This document shows positions 24,578-34,309 of a stretch of DNA of 64,000 nucleotides, one piece after another. The notes beneath the pieces were generated by a model that saw only the letters and a list, made by a program, of their open reading frames with translations, searched no databases and had not been told where the DNA came from. How positions within the stretch are numbered: position 1 is the first letter of the stretch; each line of letters begins with the position of its first letter. The stretch is from Lachnospiraceae bacterium. GTDB taxonomy: Bacteria; Bacillota; Clostridia; Lachnospirales; Lachnospiraceae. The stretch covers positions 1 through 64,000 of the forward strand of contig CAJTCL010000011.1 in the NCBI GenBank assembly GCA_910575005.1, given 5' to 3'. A program made the translations under genes and the position numbers.

Positions 24578-27520
24578 ATGGGAAAAAGAATCTTATCTGT
24601 ATTGTTGGCAATTGTACTGTTATTTACGATGGAAGGGGCTGGGCTTTATGGCATAGAGGAAGCAGGAGCATTTCAACAATATGGACAGGGTGTGCAGAAA
24701 TTAACAGAACAGATGCCACAAGAAGAAACAGGAGACGAGCCGTTAGAGAAAGAAACGGAGAATCCTTTTGAGGATGAAGCAGAGGAAGAGCTTCCAGAGG
24801 AAGAATTATCAGAGACTGAAGATCCTAATCAGGAGGAGCCAGGGAACGAGCCGATACAGGACGAACCCCAAGTACAGTATACCATTTATTTTAATCTGGC
24901 AGGAGGAACCACTTCAGAAGGAGGAACCAGTTTTACCATGCAGGTTCCAGCAGGACAATTGCCAGATACATCGAAAGTGATTGTTCCAGTAAAAAAAGGC
25001 CATATATTTAAAGGCTGGATGGATGGGACAGGAGCATATTATACATTTGATCAGCCAGTGACAGGGGATATTGCATTACTTGCTGCATGGAATCCAATTA
25101 CTTATCGAGTTAAGTTTGATTTGAATGGCGGCAAAGGACAGCAGCCGCCAGAACAGATTTTTACCTATGGCAAAGAAGAAGTTTTGCCTTTTAATATGGC
25201 GCATAAGTCGGGTTATGTTTTTTATGGCTGGAAACAAACGGGAGTAGGGATATACCAGGAAGGTTCTTATGTAAGGAATTTGGCAGATCAGGAAGGTGCC
25301 GTGGTAAAGCTGAAAGCGGTTTGGCGTAAAGGACACTACAAGATTTCTTTTAAGCCAAATGGCGGCACTGGAACAATGGAAGAGCAGATTTTTACCTGCG
25401 GAGAGGGAAAAAAGCTCTCCAAAAATAAGTATACCAGAAAAGGTTATACATTTGTTGGCTGGAATACCCGTAAAGATGGCAAAGGAAAAAGCTATACAGA
25501 AAATCAGAAGGTAGAATCTTTATGTAAAGAAGATGGTGAAGTTTTTGAGCTGTATGCTATGTGGAAGGGAAATCCATATCGAGTGGCATATGATGGCAAC
25601 GGGGCGACGAGCGGCACAGTAAAGACCAGTAAGCATGTATATGGAACTGAGAGTAAGCTGAATACCAATCATTTCAAACGCAAGGGATATACATTTGCGG
25701 GGTGGAATACGCGTAAGGATGGAAAGGGGAAGAGTTATACAAATCAAAGCAAAGTCAAGACGCTTACCACAACATATAATGGTACGGTAACGCTGTATGC
25801 CAAATGGAAAGCAACGCAATATTCTATTTCTTATGAATTACGAGGCGGTAAGCTGTCAAAATCTGCGAAGAACAAATTTAATATCAATACTAAGACATTT
25901 TCATTGCCTTATCCATCCAGGAGTGGGTATGATTTTGATGGCTGGTATCAAGATAAGAAGTTTAAAAAGCGTGTGGTTGAAATTAAGGCTGGAACTACAG
26001 GAAATCGGAAAGTCTATGCAAAGTGGGTCAAATGTAACAACAAACCTAAGAAAAATTCTGCCAAACTAACCACATGTAAGGCAAATGGGACAAAGAAGGT
26101 CAGAGTTACTGCCACAGTCAAAAATCGTGTGGTCAGTGATGATGGATGTTATTATCTGGTAATGGTGAATCCTGCCAATGGAACTCCTTATAAGATGGTA
26201 AAGAAACTTTATAAAAAGAAAAAGATGGGCTTTAATCTGAAAATCAAGGAGAATACAGGGTATATTACCTCAATGTATGGAATTGCTGTAAAAAAGAACG
26301 GCAAATATAAGTTGATTAGCAGTCCATCTTTTGTAAAGAATCCAGAGAAAGCTGCCAAGAACAAGTCAAAATATAAGCCAGGGAAGACGAAGAAAGGCAT
26401 TCAGTTTAGTAATAGTATGGAAGAACTCAAATCCTGCGGAGCAAAAAATACATTTCTAAATGTGACAGTTTCAATGGTTTTTGGGAATCCTACAGTACCA
26501 TATGAATACAATGGTAAAGTCTATAATTTTAACTCGATGGACACTTATCGAAATATTGTGTCACAGTGTAATAGACAGGGAATTAATATGACCTTTCAGG
26601 TAATGCTGGACTGGTATGATGGTCAGACAGATTTAATTGCTTCCCGTGCTAGACATGCTGGGGCAGCGCCTTATTATACTTGGAATATATACAACAATAG
26701 TGCTCGTGAGAAGATGGAAGCAATGTTTTGTTATCTGGGCCAGATATTTGGCAGGAAAAGCTGTTATGTATCCAATTGGGTATTGGGAAATGAGATCAAC
26801 AATCCCGTGGGATGGAATTATAGAGGAAATATGTCAAAATCTTCCTATTTCAAAACTTATGCATATGCATTTCGTACCTTATACTATGCTGTGCGCAGTC
26901 AATATTCCAACGCTCATATTTTTATCTGTACTGACAATTATTGGAATGCAGCGATAGCAGGAGGTTACAGTACAAAAGATACCATCAATACCTTTACAAA
27001 GTATTTGGATAAGATACAGAAAGGACTAAAATGGAATTTAGCCTATCACGCATATTCCTACCCTTTGACCTACACGAAGTTTTGGGATGGATATGGAATT
27101 ACCAATAAAAGTGATACTCCCTATGTGACCATGAAAAATTTACAGGTATTGACCAATTATATTAAGAAAAAATTTGGTTCATCTGTGCGTATTATTCTTT
27201 CTGAACAGGGGTATAGTTCCCACTGGGGAGAGGAAAATCAAGCGGCAGCGCTTGCGGGCAGTTATTATATTGCGGCATGTAATCCAATGATAGACGCCTT
27301 TATTATACGAAGCTATCAAGATCATCCAGAGGAAGTGGCACAAGGTCTCAGTATGGGAATTGTGGGCAAGGAAGCTTTTACAGTATTTCAGAATATGGAT
27401 ACGGTACAGTTTAATCGCTTTACAAAACCATATCTAAGGATTATAGGCATAAAATCCTGGAAAAAGTTGATTCCAGGCTATAAAAAAACTCGAATTTATA
27501 AAATGTATCGGAATAATTAA
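24578..27520 (+). CDS. Secreted protein with five InlB-type repeats and a glycosidase-like C-terminal domain
   Basis: This 980-residue protein has a signal peptide (KRILSVLLAIVLLF), then an acidic Glu/Pro linker (residues 40-98), then five InlB B-repeat (Flg_new) modules at about residues 99-490, each ending in a YAKW- or AAW-like strand. A basic beta-rich linker leads to a C-terminal domain (about 600-980). That domain contains NWVLGNEINNP and RIILSEQGYSS, which look like the acid/base and nucleophile strands of a TIM-barrel glycosidase. I believe it matches DUF5722. It has no LPXTG anchor. It may bind or process the surface polymer. Confidence 0.75.
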   Translation: MGKRILSVLLAIVLLFTMEGAGLYGIEEAGAFQQYGQGVQKLTEQMPQEETGDEPLEKETENPFEDEAEEELPEEELSETEDPNQEEPGNEPIQDEPQVQYTIYFNLAGGTTSEGGTSFTMQVPAGQLPDTSKVIVPVKKGHIFKGWMDGTGAYYTFDQPVTGDIALLAAWNPITYRVKFDLNGGKGQQPPEQIFTYGKEEVLPFNMAHKSGYVFYGWKQTGVGIYQEGSYVRNLADQEGAVVKLKAVWRKGHYKISFKPNGGTGTMEEQIFTCGEGKKLSKNKYTRKGYTFVGWNTRKDGKGKSYTENQKVESLCKEDGEVFELYAMWKGNPYRVAYDGNGATSGTVKTSKHVYGTESKLNTNHFKRKGYTFAGWNTRKDGKGKSYTNQSKVKTLTTTYNGTVTLYAKWKATQYSISYELRGGKLSKSAKNKFNINTKTFSLPYPSRSGYDFDGWYQDKKFKKRVVEIKAGTTGNRKVYAKWVKCNNKPKKNSAKLTTCKANGTKKVRVTATVKNRVVSDDGCYYLVMVNPANGTPYKMVKKLYKKKKMGFNLKIKENTGYITSMYGIAVKKNGKYKLISSPSFVKNPEKAAKNKSKYKPGKTKKGIQFSNSMEELKSCGAKNTFLNVTVSMVFGNPTVPYEYNGKVYNFNSMDTYRNIVSQCNRQGINMTFQVMLDWYDGQTDLIASRARHAGAAPYYTWNIYNNSAREKMEAMFCYLGQIFGRKSCYVSNWVLGNEINNPVGWNYRGNMSKSSYFKTYAYAFRTLYYAVRSQYSNAHIFICTDNYWNAAIAGGYSTKDTINTFTKYLDKIQKGLKWNLAYHAYSYPLTYTKFWDGYGITNKSDTPYVTMKNLQVLTNYIKKKFGSSVRIILSEQGYSSHWGEENQAAALAGSYYIAACNPMIDAFIIRSYQDHPEEVAQGLSMGIVGKEAFTVFQNMDTVQFNRFTKPYLRIIGIKSWKKLIPGYKKTRIYKMYRNN

Positions 27521-27533
27521 ATTGATAAGTGCG

Positions 27534-27568
27534 GGGGTGTTGCATTGTTTTTTTGATGTAACAGCCCC
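27534..27568 (+). terminator. Imperfect hairpin after the InlB-repeat gene
   Basis: GGGG, TGTT and CA (27534-27542) can pair with TG, AACA and CCCC (27557-27568), with one mismatch and one wobble, around a T-rich loop. There is no long T-run afterwards, so terminator function is uncertain. Confidence 0.35.
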
Positions 27569-27595
27569 TTAACTTTGTGATATGAAAGGGAAAGA

Positions 27596-27624
27596 TTGAC
27601 AGCAGAGGAATAATTAAGTATCAT
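27596..27624 (+). promoter_or_regulatory. Promoter of the DUF6077-like genes
   Basis: A perfect TTGACA (27596-27601) and TATCAT (27619-27624) are 17 bases apart, about 46 bases before ATG 27671. Confidence 0.65.
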
Positions 27625-27670
27625 GTTTGTAATGATAATGAAAGTAATACAAACTTGATAGGAGACAGAT

Positions 27671-28705
27671 ATGATAATCAATATCATGATTTTATTTTTA
27701 ATACTTTTGATTGTTCCAGCAGTAGTTGGAATGCTATATACGGGATTTCTTCCAGAAGAGCGAAATGGGATAGCCATAAACTGGGGAGCAGGGTATATTA
27801 TACTATGGGGACTTTTTGAAATCATTGCCTTGCCTTTGATCTATCTAAGGAAAAGCTTGAATTTATTATGTATTGTGTATGGTACAATTGTTGTATTGTG
27901 CATGATTATAGGATTGATAAAAAGCAGAGAGCGGATTGCTCCAATGATGAAACAGAGCATGTCTTCCATAAAAGACAAAGTGCTGATTGGATGGGGGAAT
28001 GTGCTGCTGATTTTGGGACAAGCTTATGTGTATGTGAGATATATGCATATTGATGATGATGACGCTTTTTATGTTGGGGCAGCTGTCACAGCAGTCTCAA
28101 CAAATACAATTTTTTCAATGGATCCCTATACAGGAATGGAATTTGCCGAGTTGCCTTCCAGGTATGTAATGTCCCCTTTTTTCTCTTTTGTAGCATTTTT
28201 AAGTAGAATCAGTGGTGTACATCCAGCAGTTGTTACACATCTTGTTTTGGCAGGGATTTTGATTGTCTTGTCATATACAATATATTCACTGCTTGGCAAA
28301 AAGCTGTTTCCTGATAACTCCAGATTGTCAGAGTATTTTCTGTTTTTTGTGATTTTGATTGTGCTCTCTTCCGGTTACACAGTATATACACAGGGCATGT
28401 TTACTTTGGTGCGAATTTGGCAGGGGAAAGCGGTATTTTGTGCCGTTTTGGTGCCGATGATTTGTTATATGATGCTGCATTTCGCATCCCAAAAAGCAGT
28501 CACTGCAGATTGGTGCTTTCTATTTCTTTTGATGTGCGCCTGTTGTCTGGTTTCTTCTATGGGAATTATGTTAGGGGCAATAATGTTGGGCATTTTTGGC
28601 ATTTTACATGTGATTAGGGACAGAGATTTTAAAAAGTTTTTGTGTACAGCATTATGTTGTATTCCCAATATAGTCTGTGCAGCTCTGTATTTAATCATGC
28701 GTTGA
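27671..28705 (+). CDS. DUF6077-like membrane protein, N-terminal part
   Basis: This 344-residue protein is almost entirely transmembrane helices (about nine). A luminal loop, RYMHIDDDDAFYVGAA, is rich in Asp as in GT-C enzymes, and segments like VRIWQGKAVFCAVLVP and VSSMGIMLGAIMLG recall DUF6077 proteins of Lachnospiraceae. Those are, as I remember, much longer, and the missing C-terminal part appears to be the next gene in another frame. GGAGACAG precedes the start. It may be a broken gene or half of a two-subunit protein. Confidence 0.6.
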   Translation: MIINIMILFLILLIVPAVVGMLYTGFLPEERNGIAINWGAGYIILWGLFEIIALPLIYLRKSLNLLCIVYGTIVVLCMIIGLIKSRERIAPMMKQSMSSIKDKVLIGWGNVLLILGQAYVYVRYMHIDDDDAFYVGAAVTAVSTNTIFSMDPYTGMEFAELPSRYVMSPFFSFVAFLSRISGVHPAVVTHLVLAGILIVLSYTIYSLLGKKLFPDNSRLSEYFLFFVILIVLSSGYTVYTQGMFTLVRIWQGKAVFCAVLVPMICYMMLHFASQKAVTADWCFLFLLMCACCLVSSMGIMLGAIMLGIFGILHVIRDRDFKKFLCTALCCIPNIVCAALYLIMR

Positions 28706-28754
28706 TATGGGTGCTGTTTGATCTATGGGAGTTAGCGAGAAAGGAGGGATAGTT

Positions 28755-29546
28755 ATGAGAGAGATTTTGCATATGACATGGGAAACATATGCTCAGTACA
28801 ATGGTATGGCAATGCATATGGGGGTGTTTTTAGCTGCACTTTTATTTTTGCATGTTTTTCATAAGACTAAGACAGAGAGAGCAAACGCATATTTTTTGTC
28901 AGGATATGCAGTGATGTTTTTTATGATTTTCTTTTGTCCGTTGACAGCGAAGATAATTATGGAATATTGTATCGGTGCAAACGTATATTGGCGTATGTTT
29001 TGGATTTTGCCAATTTCTGTTGTGGTGGCGTATGCATTTGCTGCCAGCCTAAGGGAGACTGTGAGGTGGAAAAGGGCCGTTCTAATGACAGGAATGGCAT
29101 TGGCAATTATGGTTACAGGCAGTGCTGTCTACACATCAGAGAATTTTACTAAAGCGCAAAATATTTATAAACTGCCACAGGAAGCAATTGATGTCTGTCA
29201 AATTATCAATGAAGATGCTCGTGAAAATGATATAGAAGAAAAAAGAGCAATTGTGGTAAATGAATTGCTGTCTTATATTCGTCAGTATGATGGCAGCATT
29301 CAAATGCCTTATGGAAGAAATGCCTTAAAGGGAGAAAAGCTTACAAATAAAAATAGCAAGAAGATTTTTAAGCTTATGTGCAATCTACAAGTCGATTGGC
29401 AGAATCTTGCAAAATCTGCCGAAAAAGGAGCTTATAATTATTTGGTATATTACAGAGATGAGACAGTGGAACAAGAATTGCAGGATTTGGGTTATAAGCG
29501 CATTGGTGATGGTGGCGGCTACTTTGTCTATCGGCGTGAAGGGTAA
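28755..29546 (+). CDS. DUF6077-like membrane protein, C-terminal part
   Basis: This 263-residue protein has four or five transmembrane helices (about residues 15-125), then a soluble C-terminal domain of about 130 residues. The helix VYWRMFWILPISVVVAYAFA is the kind that follows the N-terminal part in full-length relatives. AAAGGAGGG (28740-28748) lies six bases before ATG 28755, so it can be translated by itself; an in-frame ATG at 28725 lacks such a site. It is in a different frame from the gene at 27671, with a 49-base gap. Confidence 0.6.
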   Translation: MREILHMTWETYAQYNGMAMHMGVFLAALLFLHVFHKTKTERANAYFLSGYAVMFFMIFFCPLTAKIIMEYCIGANVYWRMFWILPISVVVAYAFAASLRETVRWKRAVLMTGMALAIMVTGSAVYTSENFTKAQNIYKLPQEAIDVCQIINEDARENDIEEKRAIVVNELLSYIRQYDGSIQMPYGRNALKGEKLTNKNSKKIFKLMCNLQVDWQNLAKSAEKGAYNYLVYYRDETVEQELQDLGYKRIGDGGGYFVYRREG

Positions 29547-29547
29547 T

Positions 29548-29576
29548 TTGCATTTGACCTGAGAAAATGCTATAAT
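29548..29576 (+). promoter_or_regulatory. Promoter of rfbA-rfbC
   Basis: TTGCAT (29548-29553) and a perfect TATAAT (29571-29576) are 17 bases apart. A TTGACC nearby is too close to the -10 to serve. The leader to rfbA at 29648 is about 65 bases. Confidence 0.55.
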
Positions 29577-29647
29577 TGAATAATATGAGCAGAAGGACAA
29601 GGGACTTAAGATCAAGAAAAATATAATACAAAATTGGAGGTTGACCA

Positions 29648-30526
29648 ATGAAAGGAATTATTTTGGCCGGAGGAGCTGGAACACGATTGTACCCATTGAC
29701 AAAAGCGATATCAAAACAGATTATGCCTGTATATGATAAACCAATGATCTATTATCCACTGTCCACATTGATGTTGGCAGGAATCCGCGAGATACTGATT
29801 ATCTCCACACCCAGAGATCTTCCAGTGTTTGAGGAATTGTTGGGAGATGGCAGCCAGCTCGGAATGCGTTTTGCCTATGCCGTCCAGGAGGAGCCAAGAG
29901 GACTTGCAGACGCATTCATTATCGGGGCAGAATTTATCGGCAGTGATGCAGTGGCATTGGTGCTTGGAGATAATATTTTTTATGGACAAAGTTTTTCCAA
30001 AGTACTTAGGAATGTGGCAGAGCGGACAGAGAGCCAGCCAGGGGCAACAATTTTTGGATATTATGTCAGAGATCCCAGAGAATATGGTGTTGTGGAGTTT
30101 GCAGAAGATGGGACAGCAATCTCTATTGAGGAGAAGCCAGAGCATCCCAAATCCAATTATGCAGTGCCAGGACTATATTTTTATGACAATGATGTGGTGG
30201 AGATTGCTAAAAATATTAAACCTTCCGCGCGCGGTGAGATAGAAATTACTAGTGTCAATAATGAATATCTGAAACGGGGCAGTTTGAAAGTGGAGACTCT
30301 GGGGCGTGGATTTGCATGGTTAGATACTGGCAATCATGATATGCTGTTAGCAGCAGCAGATTTTGTGTCTGCATTTCAAAAACGTCAGGGACTTTATATT
30401 TCCTGTATTGAGGAGATCGCTTATCACAGGGGTTTTATCGACAATGAACAGTTAAGGAAACTGGCAGAGCCTTTGATGAAGACAGAGTATGGCCAGTACT
30501 TGATGGATATTGCACAGGGTATGTAA
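29648..30526 (+). CDS. rfbA: Glucose-1-phosphate thymidylyltransferase
   Basis: It performs the first step of dTDP-L-rhamnose synthesis, from dTTP and glucose-1-phosphate. The signature [14 protein letters not shown], then [25 protein letters not shown] and the catalytic region [15 protein letters not shown] are all present. Length 292 is standard. ATTGGAGG precedes the start. It begins the second rhamnose block with rfbC. Confidence 0.97.
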   Translation: MKGIILAGGAGTRLYPLTKAISKQIMPVYDKPMIYYPLSTLMLAGIREILIISTPRDLPVFEELLGDGSQLGMRFAYAVQEEPRGLADAFIIGAEFIGSDAVALVLGDNIFYGQSFSKVLRNVAERTESQPGATIFGYYVRDPREYGVVEFAEDGTAISIEEKPEHPKSNYAVPGLYFYDNDVVEIAKNIKPSARGEIEITSVNNEYLKRGSLKVETLGRGFAWLDTGNHDMLLAAADFVSAFQKRQGLYISCIEEIAYHRGFIDNEQLRKLAEPLMKTEYGQYLMDIAQGM

Positions 30527-30586
30527 AGTTTCGTGTTGCAAAAGAAAATGTGTCGTGAATAGATGGGAGACAGGAGGAATAGATCA

Positions 30587-31165
30587 ATGGGAAAGATTAA
30601 TGTAATAGATCAATGTAACGGCATTGAAGGGTTAAAGGTAATTGAACCAGCAGTATTTGGGGATGAACGTGGATATTTTATGGAAACTTATAATTATAAT
30701 GATTTCAAGGAGGCAGGGATTGACTGTGAATTTGTGCAGGATAATCAATCTGCATCCAGGAAAGGTGTGCTTCGGGGGCTGCATTTTCAGATCAATTATC
30801 CGCAGGATAAGCTGGTGCGTGTTGTAAATGGAGAAGTGTTTGATGTGGCTGTGGATTTACGCCAGGGTTCTGAAACTTTTGGAAAATGGTTTGGGGTCAC
30901 GCTTTCTGCGGAGAATAAAAAACAGTTTTTTATCCCCAAGGGTTTTGCACATGGATTCGTAGTTCTGTCAGAGTATGCAGAATTTTGTTATAAAGTGACA
31001 GATTTCTATCATCCCAACGATGAGGGGGGATTGTTGTGGAAGGATGAAAAGATTGGTGTTGAATGGCCGATGCCGGAAGGAATGACAGAGGAAGATTTGA
31101 TATTGTCTGATAAAGATAAGGTTTGGGGAGGTTTGGAGGAGTATGTAAACAGTCAGAAGGGATAA
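30587..31165 (+). CDS. rfbC: dTDP-4-dehydrorhamnose 3,5-epimerase
   Basis: It performs the third step of dTDP-L-rhamnose synthesis. The cupin core shows VLRGLHFQ with the catalytic His, VFDVAVDLRQGS and FIPKGFAHGFVVLS. I chose ATG 30587 because AGGAGG lies about nine bases before it; an ATG at 30563 would add eight residues and bury the ribosome binding site. It has 192 residues. Confidence 0.95.
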   Translation: MGKINVIDQCNGIEGLKVIEPAVFGDERGYFMETYNYNDFKEAGIDCEFVQDNQSASRKGVLRGLHFQINYPQDKLVRVVNGEVFDVAVDLRQGSETFGKWFGVTLSAENKKQFFIPKGFAHGFVVLSEYAEFCYKVTDFYHPNDEGGLLWKDEKIGVEWPMPEGMTEEDLILSDKDKVWGGLEEYVNSQKG

Positions 31166-31194
31166 GTGAGGAATTTAAAAGGAGAGGAAATCAT

Positions 31195-33363
31195 ATGAAA
31201 AAAAAGATTTTGGCATTTTTGCTGACGGGGGCAATGTTTTTAGGGGCAGTTCCAGCACAAGTATATGCATCCGCTCCACAGGAGTCAGTGGGAATTGAAA
31301 ATACAGAGGATGACCAAGAGGATTTTAATGATCAGACAGAAGACATAGAGGAAGAGAAAACAGACGAAGAGGCAGAGCAGACAGAAGAGACAACAGACGA
31401 GGCTCTAGCAGACAAAGAAGAGGGGCAGACTTCACAGGATGAGACTGAGTGCAAAGACAGTGAGCAAATAGAACTGCCCAATATAGAGCAGGATGCCAAG
31501 GGCAGGGAGAGTATATCGAGTACAGACCAGGAAATTGAGGCTGCCAAGCAAAGTGCTGAGGAACAAGCAGCTCCAGTTGCGGATAAGGAGGAGAGTCTAA
31601 ATTGGACGCCGCCTACTGGTGGATTACAGTTGAGAGAGGTAGAAGTCGCTGATGAGATATGGCAGGCAACGGTGCCTGTTGATGACAGTGATTTTGCAGG
31701 TATAGATGGACTGAGTAGTCCTGTCAAAGGTTCTCAGAACTATGAAAACAATTGGGATGTCTATTCATCCAATTATCTTTATAACCGCTTAGATGCAAAA
31801 AAAAGAAAGTTTTGGGATCGGTTAAATAAAGTATGTAATGCATATTTGACCCAAAATTTGAATGCAATGAACGTTGGCGATGGTTATGCTATTGCAGCGA
31901 ATCAGATCAACTATGATAATTTGGGATTAAGCGATGTGGAGGCAGGAGATGTCTTTGTTATGTTTGCTTATTCGAATCCGCAGTACTATTTTTTGGAGAG
32001 TGGAATAGTTCCGCAAAATCCAAATGGAAATTGGCTTTTGTTTTTTTATGATAAATTCCAATATGGTTCTGTCAGAAAATCTGAGACTGCTAGGGTGAAA
32101 GCTAAGATTGACGCCATGAAAGCTAAGATTCAAAAGGGATCTAATGATGTGGAGAAAGCAAGAATTGCCCATGATTTAATTGTAGAGAATATCAAATATG
32201 ATCCAGGATTTTCTTATAATCCCATTCAGCCTGTGAGCACATTTCATCAGGGTATTTACAGTGTATTATTTGAGGATTACACAGTCTGTGCAGGTTATAC
32301 AAAAACATTTGCGCTGTTGATGAACAGTATGGGCATTGATACCATAGGTATTACCAGTGATGTTCATGCTTGGAATGTAATCTGCCTGAATGATTCATGG
32401 TATAATGTCGATTTAACATGGAATGATTTGGACGGAAAATATGGTTATCAAAAACAATATACGTATTTTGGCGTCAGTGAATCCAGGTTAAGAGGGGAAT
32501 TGGAACAGAGTGATGGCCATAAGAAGGAAAGTTTTTATAAAGGGCTGACACCAAAGTGCAGCAAAGATTTTGGTTCCACTCTGGAGCGTGTAGGGAAAGT
32601 TTATACTCCTTCCCAGACCACGCAGACCCCAACGATCAGTCAGAAAAAAACCAGCACGGGTATGGCAGTGACCTTGAAAACCAATACTTCTGGAGCGGAT
32701 ATTTATTATACACTGGATGGCAAGGAACCATCCTCCTCCTTTACTAGAAGTTATCACTATACGGGACCATTTAAATTGACCAAAAAGGTTACATTAAAGG
32801 TGAGGGCTGTCAGTGATGGAAAATGGGACAGTAAGGTTTCTTCCGCTTCTGTCAAGGGCAAGATGTATACAGTGAAATTTAATACCGCAGGCGGCAGCAA
32901 GATCTCTTCTAAGCAGGTATGGCCTGGAGAAGCAGTGTCAAAGCCTGCTAAGAATCCCACTCGCAAGGGTTATCTGTTTGCTGGATGGTATAAAGGGAAG
33001 GGCGGCAAGACAAAATGGATTTTTAATAATAAAATTACAAAGAATACTACCATCTATGCCAAGTGGATAAAAGTGAAAGTGGCGAAGCCTTCCATTAGTA
33101 AGATAAAAAATCTTTCTGGGAAGAAGATGTCTGTTTCCATCAAAAAGTTGAAAGATGTGAAAGGTTATCAGATCCGTTATTCCACCAATTCCAAGATGAA
33201 GTCTGCAAAAAAGGCACAGGCGAAAACTCCGAAGGTGACGGCTTCCAGGCTGCAAAAAGGTAAGAAATATTATGTTCAGGTAAGGGCTTATAAGTTTGAT
33301 TCTGCCAAAAACAGAGTTTATGGTAACTGGAGTAAAACCAAATCAATTACGATTAAGAAATAG
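31195..33363 (+). CDS. Secreted transglutaminase-like protein with InlB-type repeat
   Basis: This 722-residue protein starts at ATG 31195 after AAAGGAGAGG, with signal peptide KKKILAFLLTGAMFLGAVPA. Residues 27-140 are an acidic Glu/Thr/Asp-rich linker. A transglutaminase/protease-like core at about 300-410 carries the Cys-His-Asp triad in VCAGYTKTFA (Cys about 365), VHAWNVICL and NVDLTWND. Then come a chitobiase-type beta domain (DIYYTLDGKEPSS), one InlB repeat (about 560-625) and a Lys-rich FN3-like domain ending at the stop. There is no LPXTG anchor. It may be a cysteine peptidase or cross-linker at the cell wall. Confidence 0.8.
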   Translation: MKKKILAFLLTGAMFLGAVPAQVYASAPQESVGIENTEDDQEDFNDQTEDIEEEKTDEEAEQTEETTDEALADKEEGQTSQDETECKDSEQIELPNIEQDAKGRESISSTDQEIEAAKQSAEEQAAPVADKEESLNWTPPTGGLQLREVEVADEIWQATVPVDDSDFAGIDGLSSPVKGSQNYENNWDVYSSNYLYNRLDAKKRKFWDRLNKVCNAYLTQNLNAMNVGDGYAIAANQINYDNLGLSDVEAGDVFVMFAYSNPQYYFLESGIVPQNPNGNWLLFFYDKFQYGSVRKSETARVKAKIDAMKAKIQKGSNDVEKARIAHDLIVENIKYDPGFSYNPIQPVSTFHQGIYSVLFEDYTVCAGYTKTFALLMNSMGIDTIGITSDVHAWNVICLNDSWYNVDLTWNDLDGKYGYQKQYTYFGVSESRLRGELEQSDGHKKESFYKGLTPKCSKDFGSTLERVGKVYTPSQTTQTPTISQKKTSTGMAVTLKTNTSGADIYYTLDGKEPSSSFTRSYHYTGPFKLTKKVTLKVRAVSDGKWDSKVSSASVKGKMYTVKFNTAGGSKISSKQVWPGEAVSKPAKNPTRKGYLFAGWYKGKGGKTKWIFNNKITKNTTIYAKWIKVKVAKPSISKIKNLSGKKMSVSIKKLKDVKGYQIRYSTNSKMKSAKKAQAKTPKVTASRLQKGKKYYVQVRAYKFDSAKNRVYGNWSKTKSITIKK

Positions 33364-33374
33364 AGAACAGTGTT

Positions 33375-33419
33375 AGAACATACGAACCTCCCAATTTGGT
33401 GGGAGGTTCAACGTGTTCT
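33375..33419 (+). other. Long perfect hairpin before the first ABC exporter
   Basis: AGAACA and GAACCTCCCA (33375-33380, 33384-33393) pair with TGGGAGGTTC and TGTTCT (33400-33409, 33414-33419), giving 16 pairs around a six-base loop. No T-run follows, so it is not a standard terminator. Without a T-run it could be a bidirectional or weak terminator, or an mRNA processing site between the secreted-protein gene and the exporter. Confidence 0.5.
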
Positions 33420-33462
33420 GAAACAGATATATTTAGAGCAGAGTAAAGGAATCAAATAATAT

Positions 33463-34290
33463 ATGAATGTGACATCAAGAAATATAGTAGTAGAAATGAT
33501 AGAGAATCGAAAGTTGATCAAGAGTTTGGCAAAGAATGATTTTAAGACAAAATTTGCAGGCTCTTATCTGGGAACCATCTGGGCATTTGTACAACCAGTG
33601 GTGACGGTGTTTATCTATTGGTTTGTGTTTGATAAAGCGATCGGAGTCAGGGCGCATATTCGGGGTGAACTGCCTCTTCCCTATGTATTGTGGCTGGTAG
33701 CGGGAATTATCTCTTGGTTTTTCTTTTCAGACTGTATCAGTGCTGGCACAAATGTTTTGGTAGAATATAGTTATCTGGTGAAAAAAGTAATGTTTAATAT
33801 TGATATATTGCCAGTGGTCAAGGTATTTTCCTCTATATTTGTACATGCTTTTTTTGTAGTGTTTATGCTTCTGTTGTTTGTAGTGTTTGGTTATCTGCCA
33901 GATCTTTATATGCTGCAGGTAGTATATTACAGTTTGGGAGTGCTGCTTCTGTCTTTAGGACTGAGCTATTTTACAAGTGCGGTCTCTGTATTTTTTCCAG
34001 ATACAAGACAGATCGTAAATATTGCACTGCAGATTGGGATCTGGGCTACGCCTATTATGTGGGATATCAATGATATGAAGGAAAAGATTCCAGACGCAGC
34101 AATGGTAATTATGCAGCTCAATCCTCTCTATTATATTGTGATGGGTTATCGGGAAGCAATGATTGATAAAGTTTGGTTCTGGGAACATCCAGGCATGACC
34201 GTGTATTTCTGGTGTTTTACGGCAGCGGTATGTTTTCTGGGTGTGACAGTATATAAGCGGTTAAAGATACATTTTGCGGATGTCTTGTAA
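33463..34290 (+). CDS. ABC polysaccharide exporter permease (Wzm/TagG-like), system 1
   Basis: This is the membrane subunit of a polymer exporter, 275 residues with six hydrophobic segments. Family signatures are FKTKFAGSYLGTIWAFVQP near the N-terminus and LGLSYFTSAVSVFFPDTRQ in the C-terminal half. It should move a finished undecaprenyl-linked polymer across the membrane. The partner ATPase starts 19 bases after its stop. Confidence 0.9.
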   Translation: MNVTSRNIVVEMIENRKLIKSLAKNDFKTKFAGSYLGTIWAFVQPVVTVFIYWFVFDKAIGVRAHIRGELPLPYVLWLVAGIISWFFFSDCISAGTNVLVEYSYLVKKVMFNIDILPVVKVFSSIFVHAFFVVFMLLLFVVFGYLPDLYMLQVVYYSLGVLLLSLGLSYFTSAVSVFFPDTRQIVNIALQIGIWATPIMWDINDMKEKIPDAAMVIMQLNPLYYIVMGYREAMIDKVWFWEHPGMTVYFWCFTAAVCFLGVTVYKRLKIHFADVL

Positions 34291-34309
34291 GAAGATGGAG
34301 AGGGAACAT

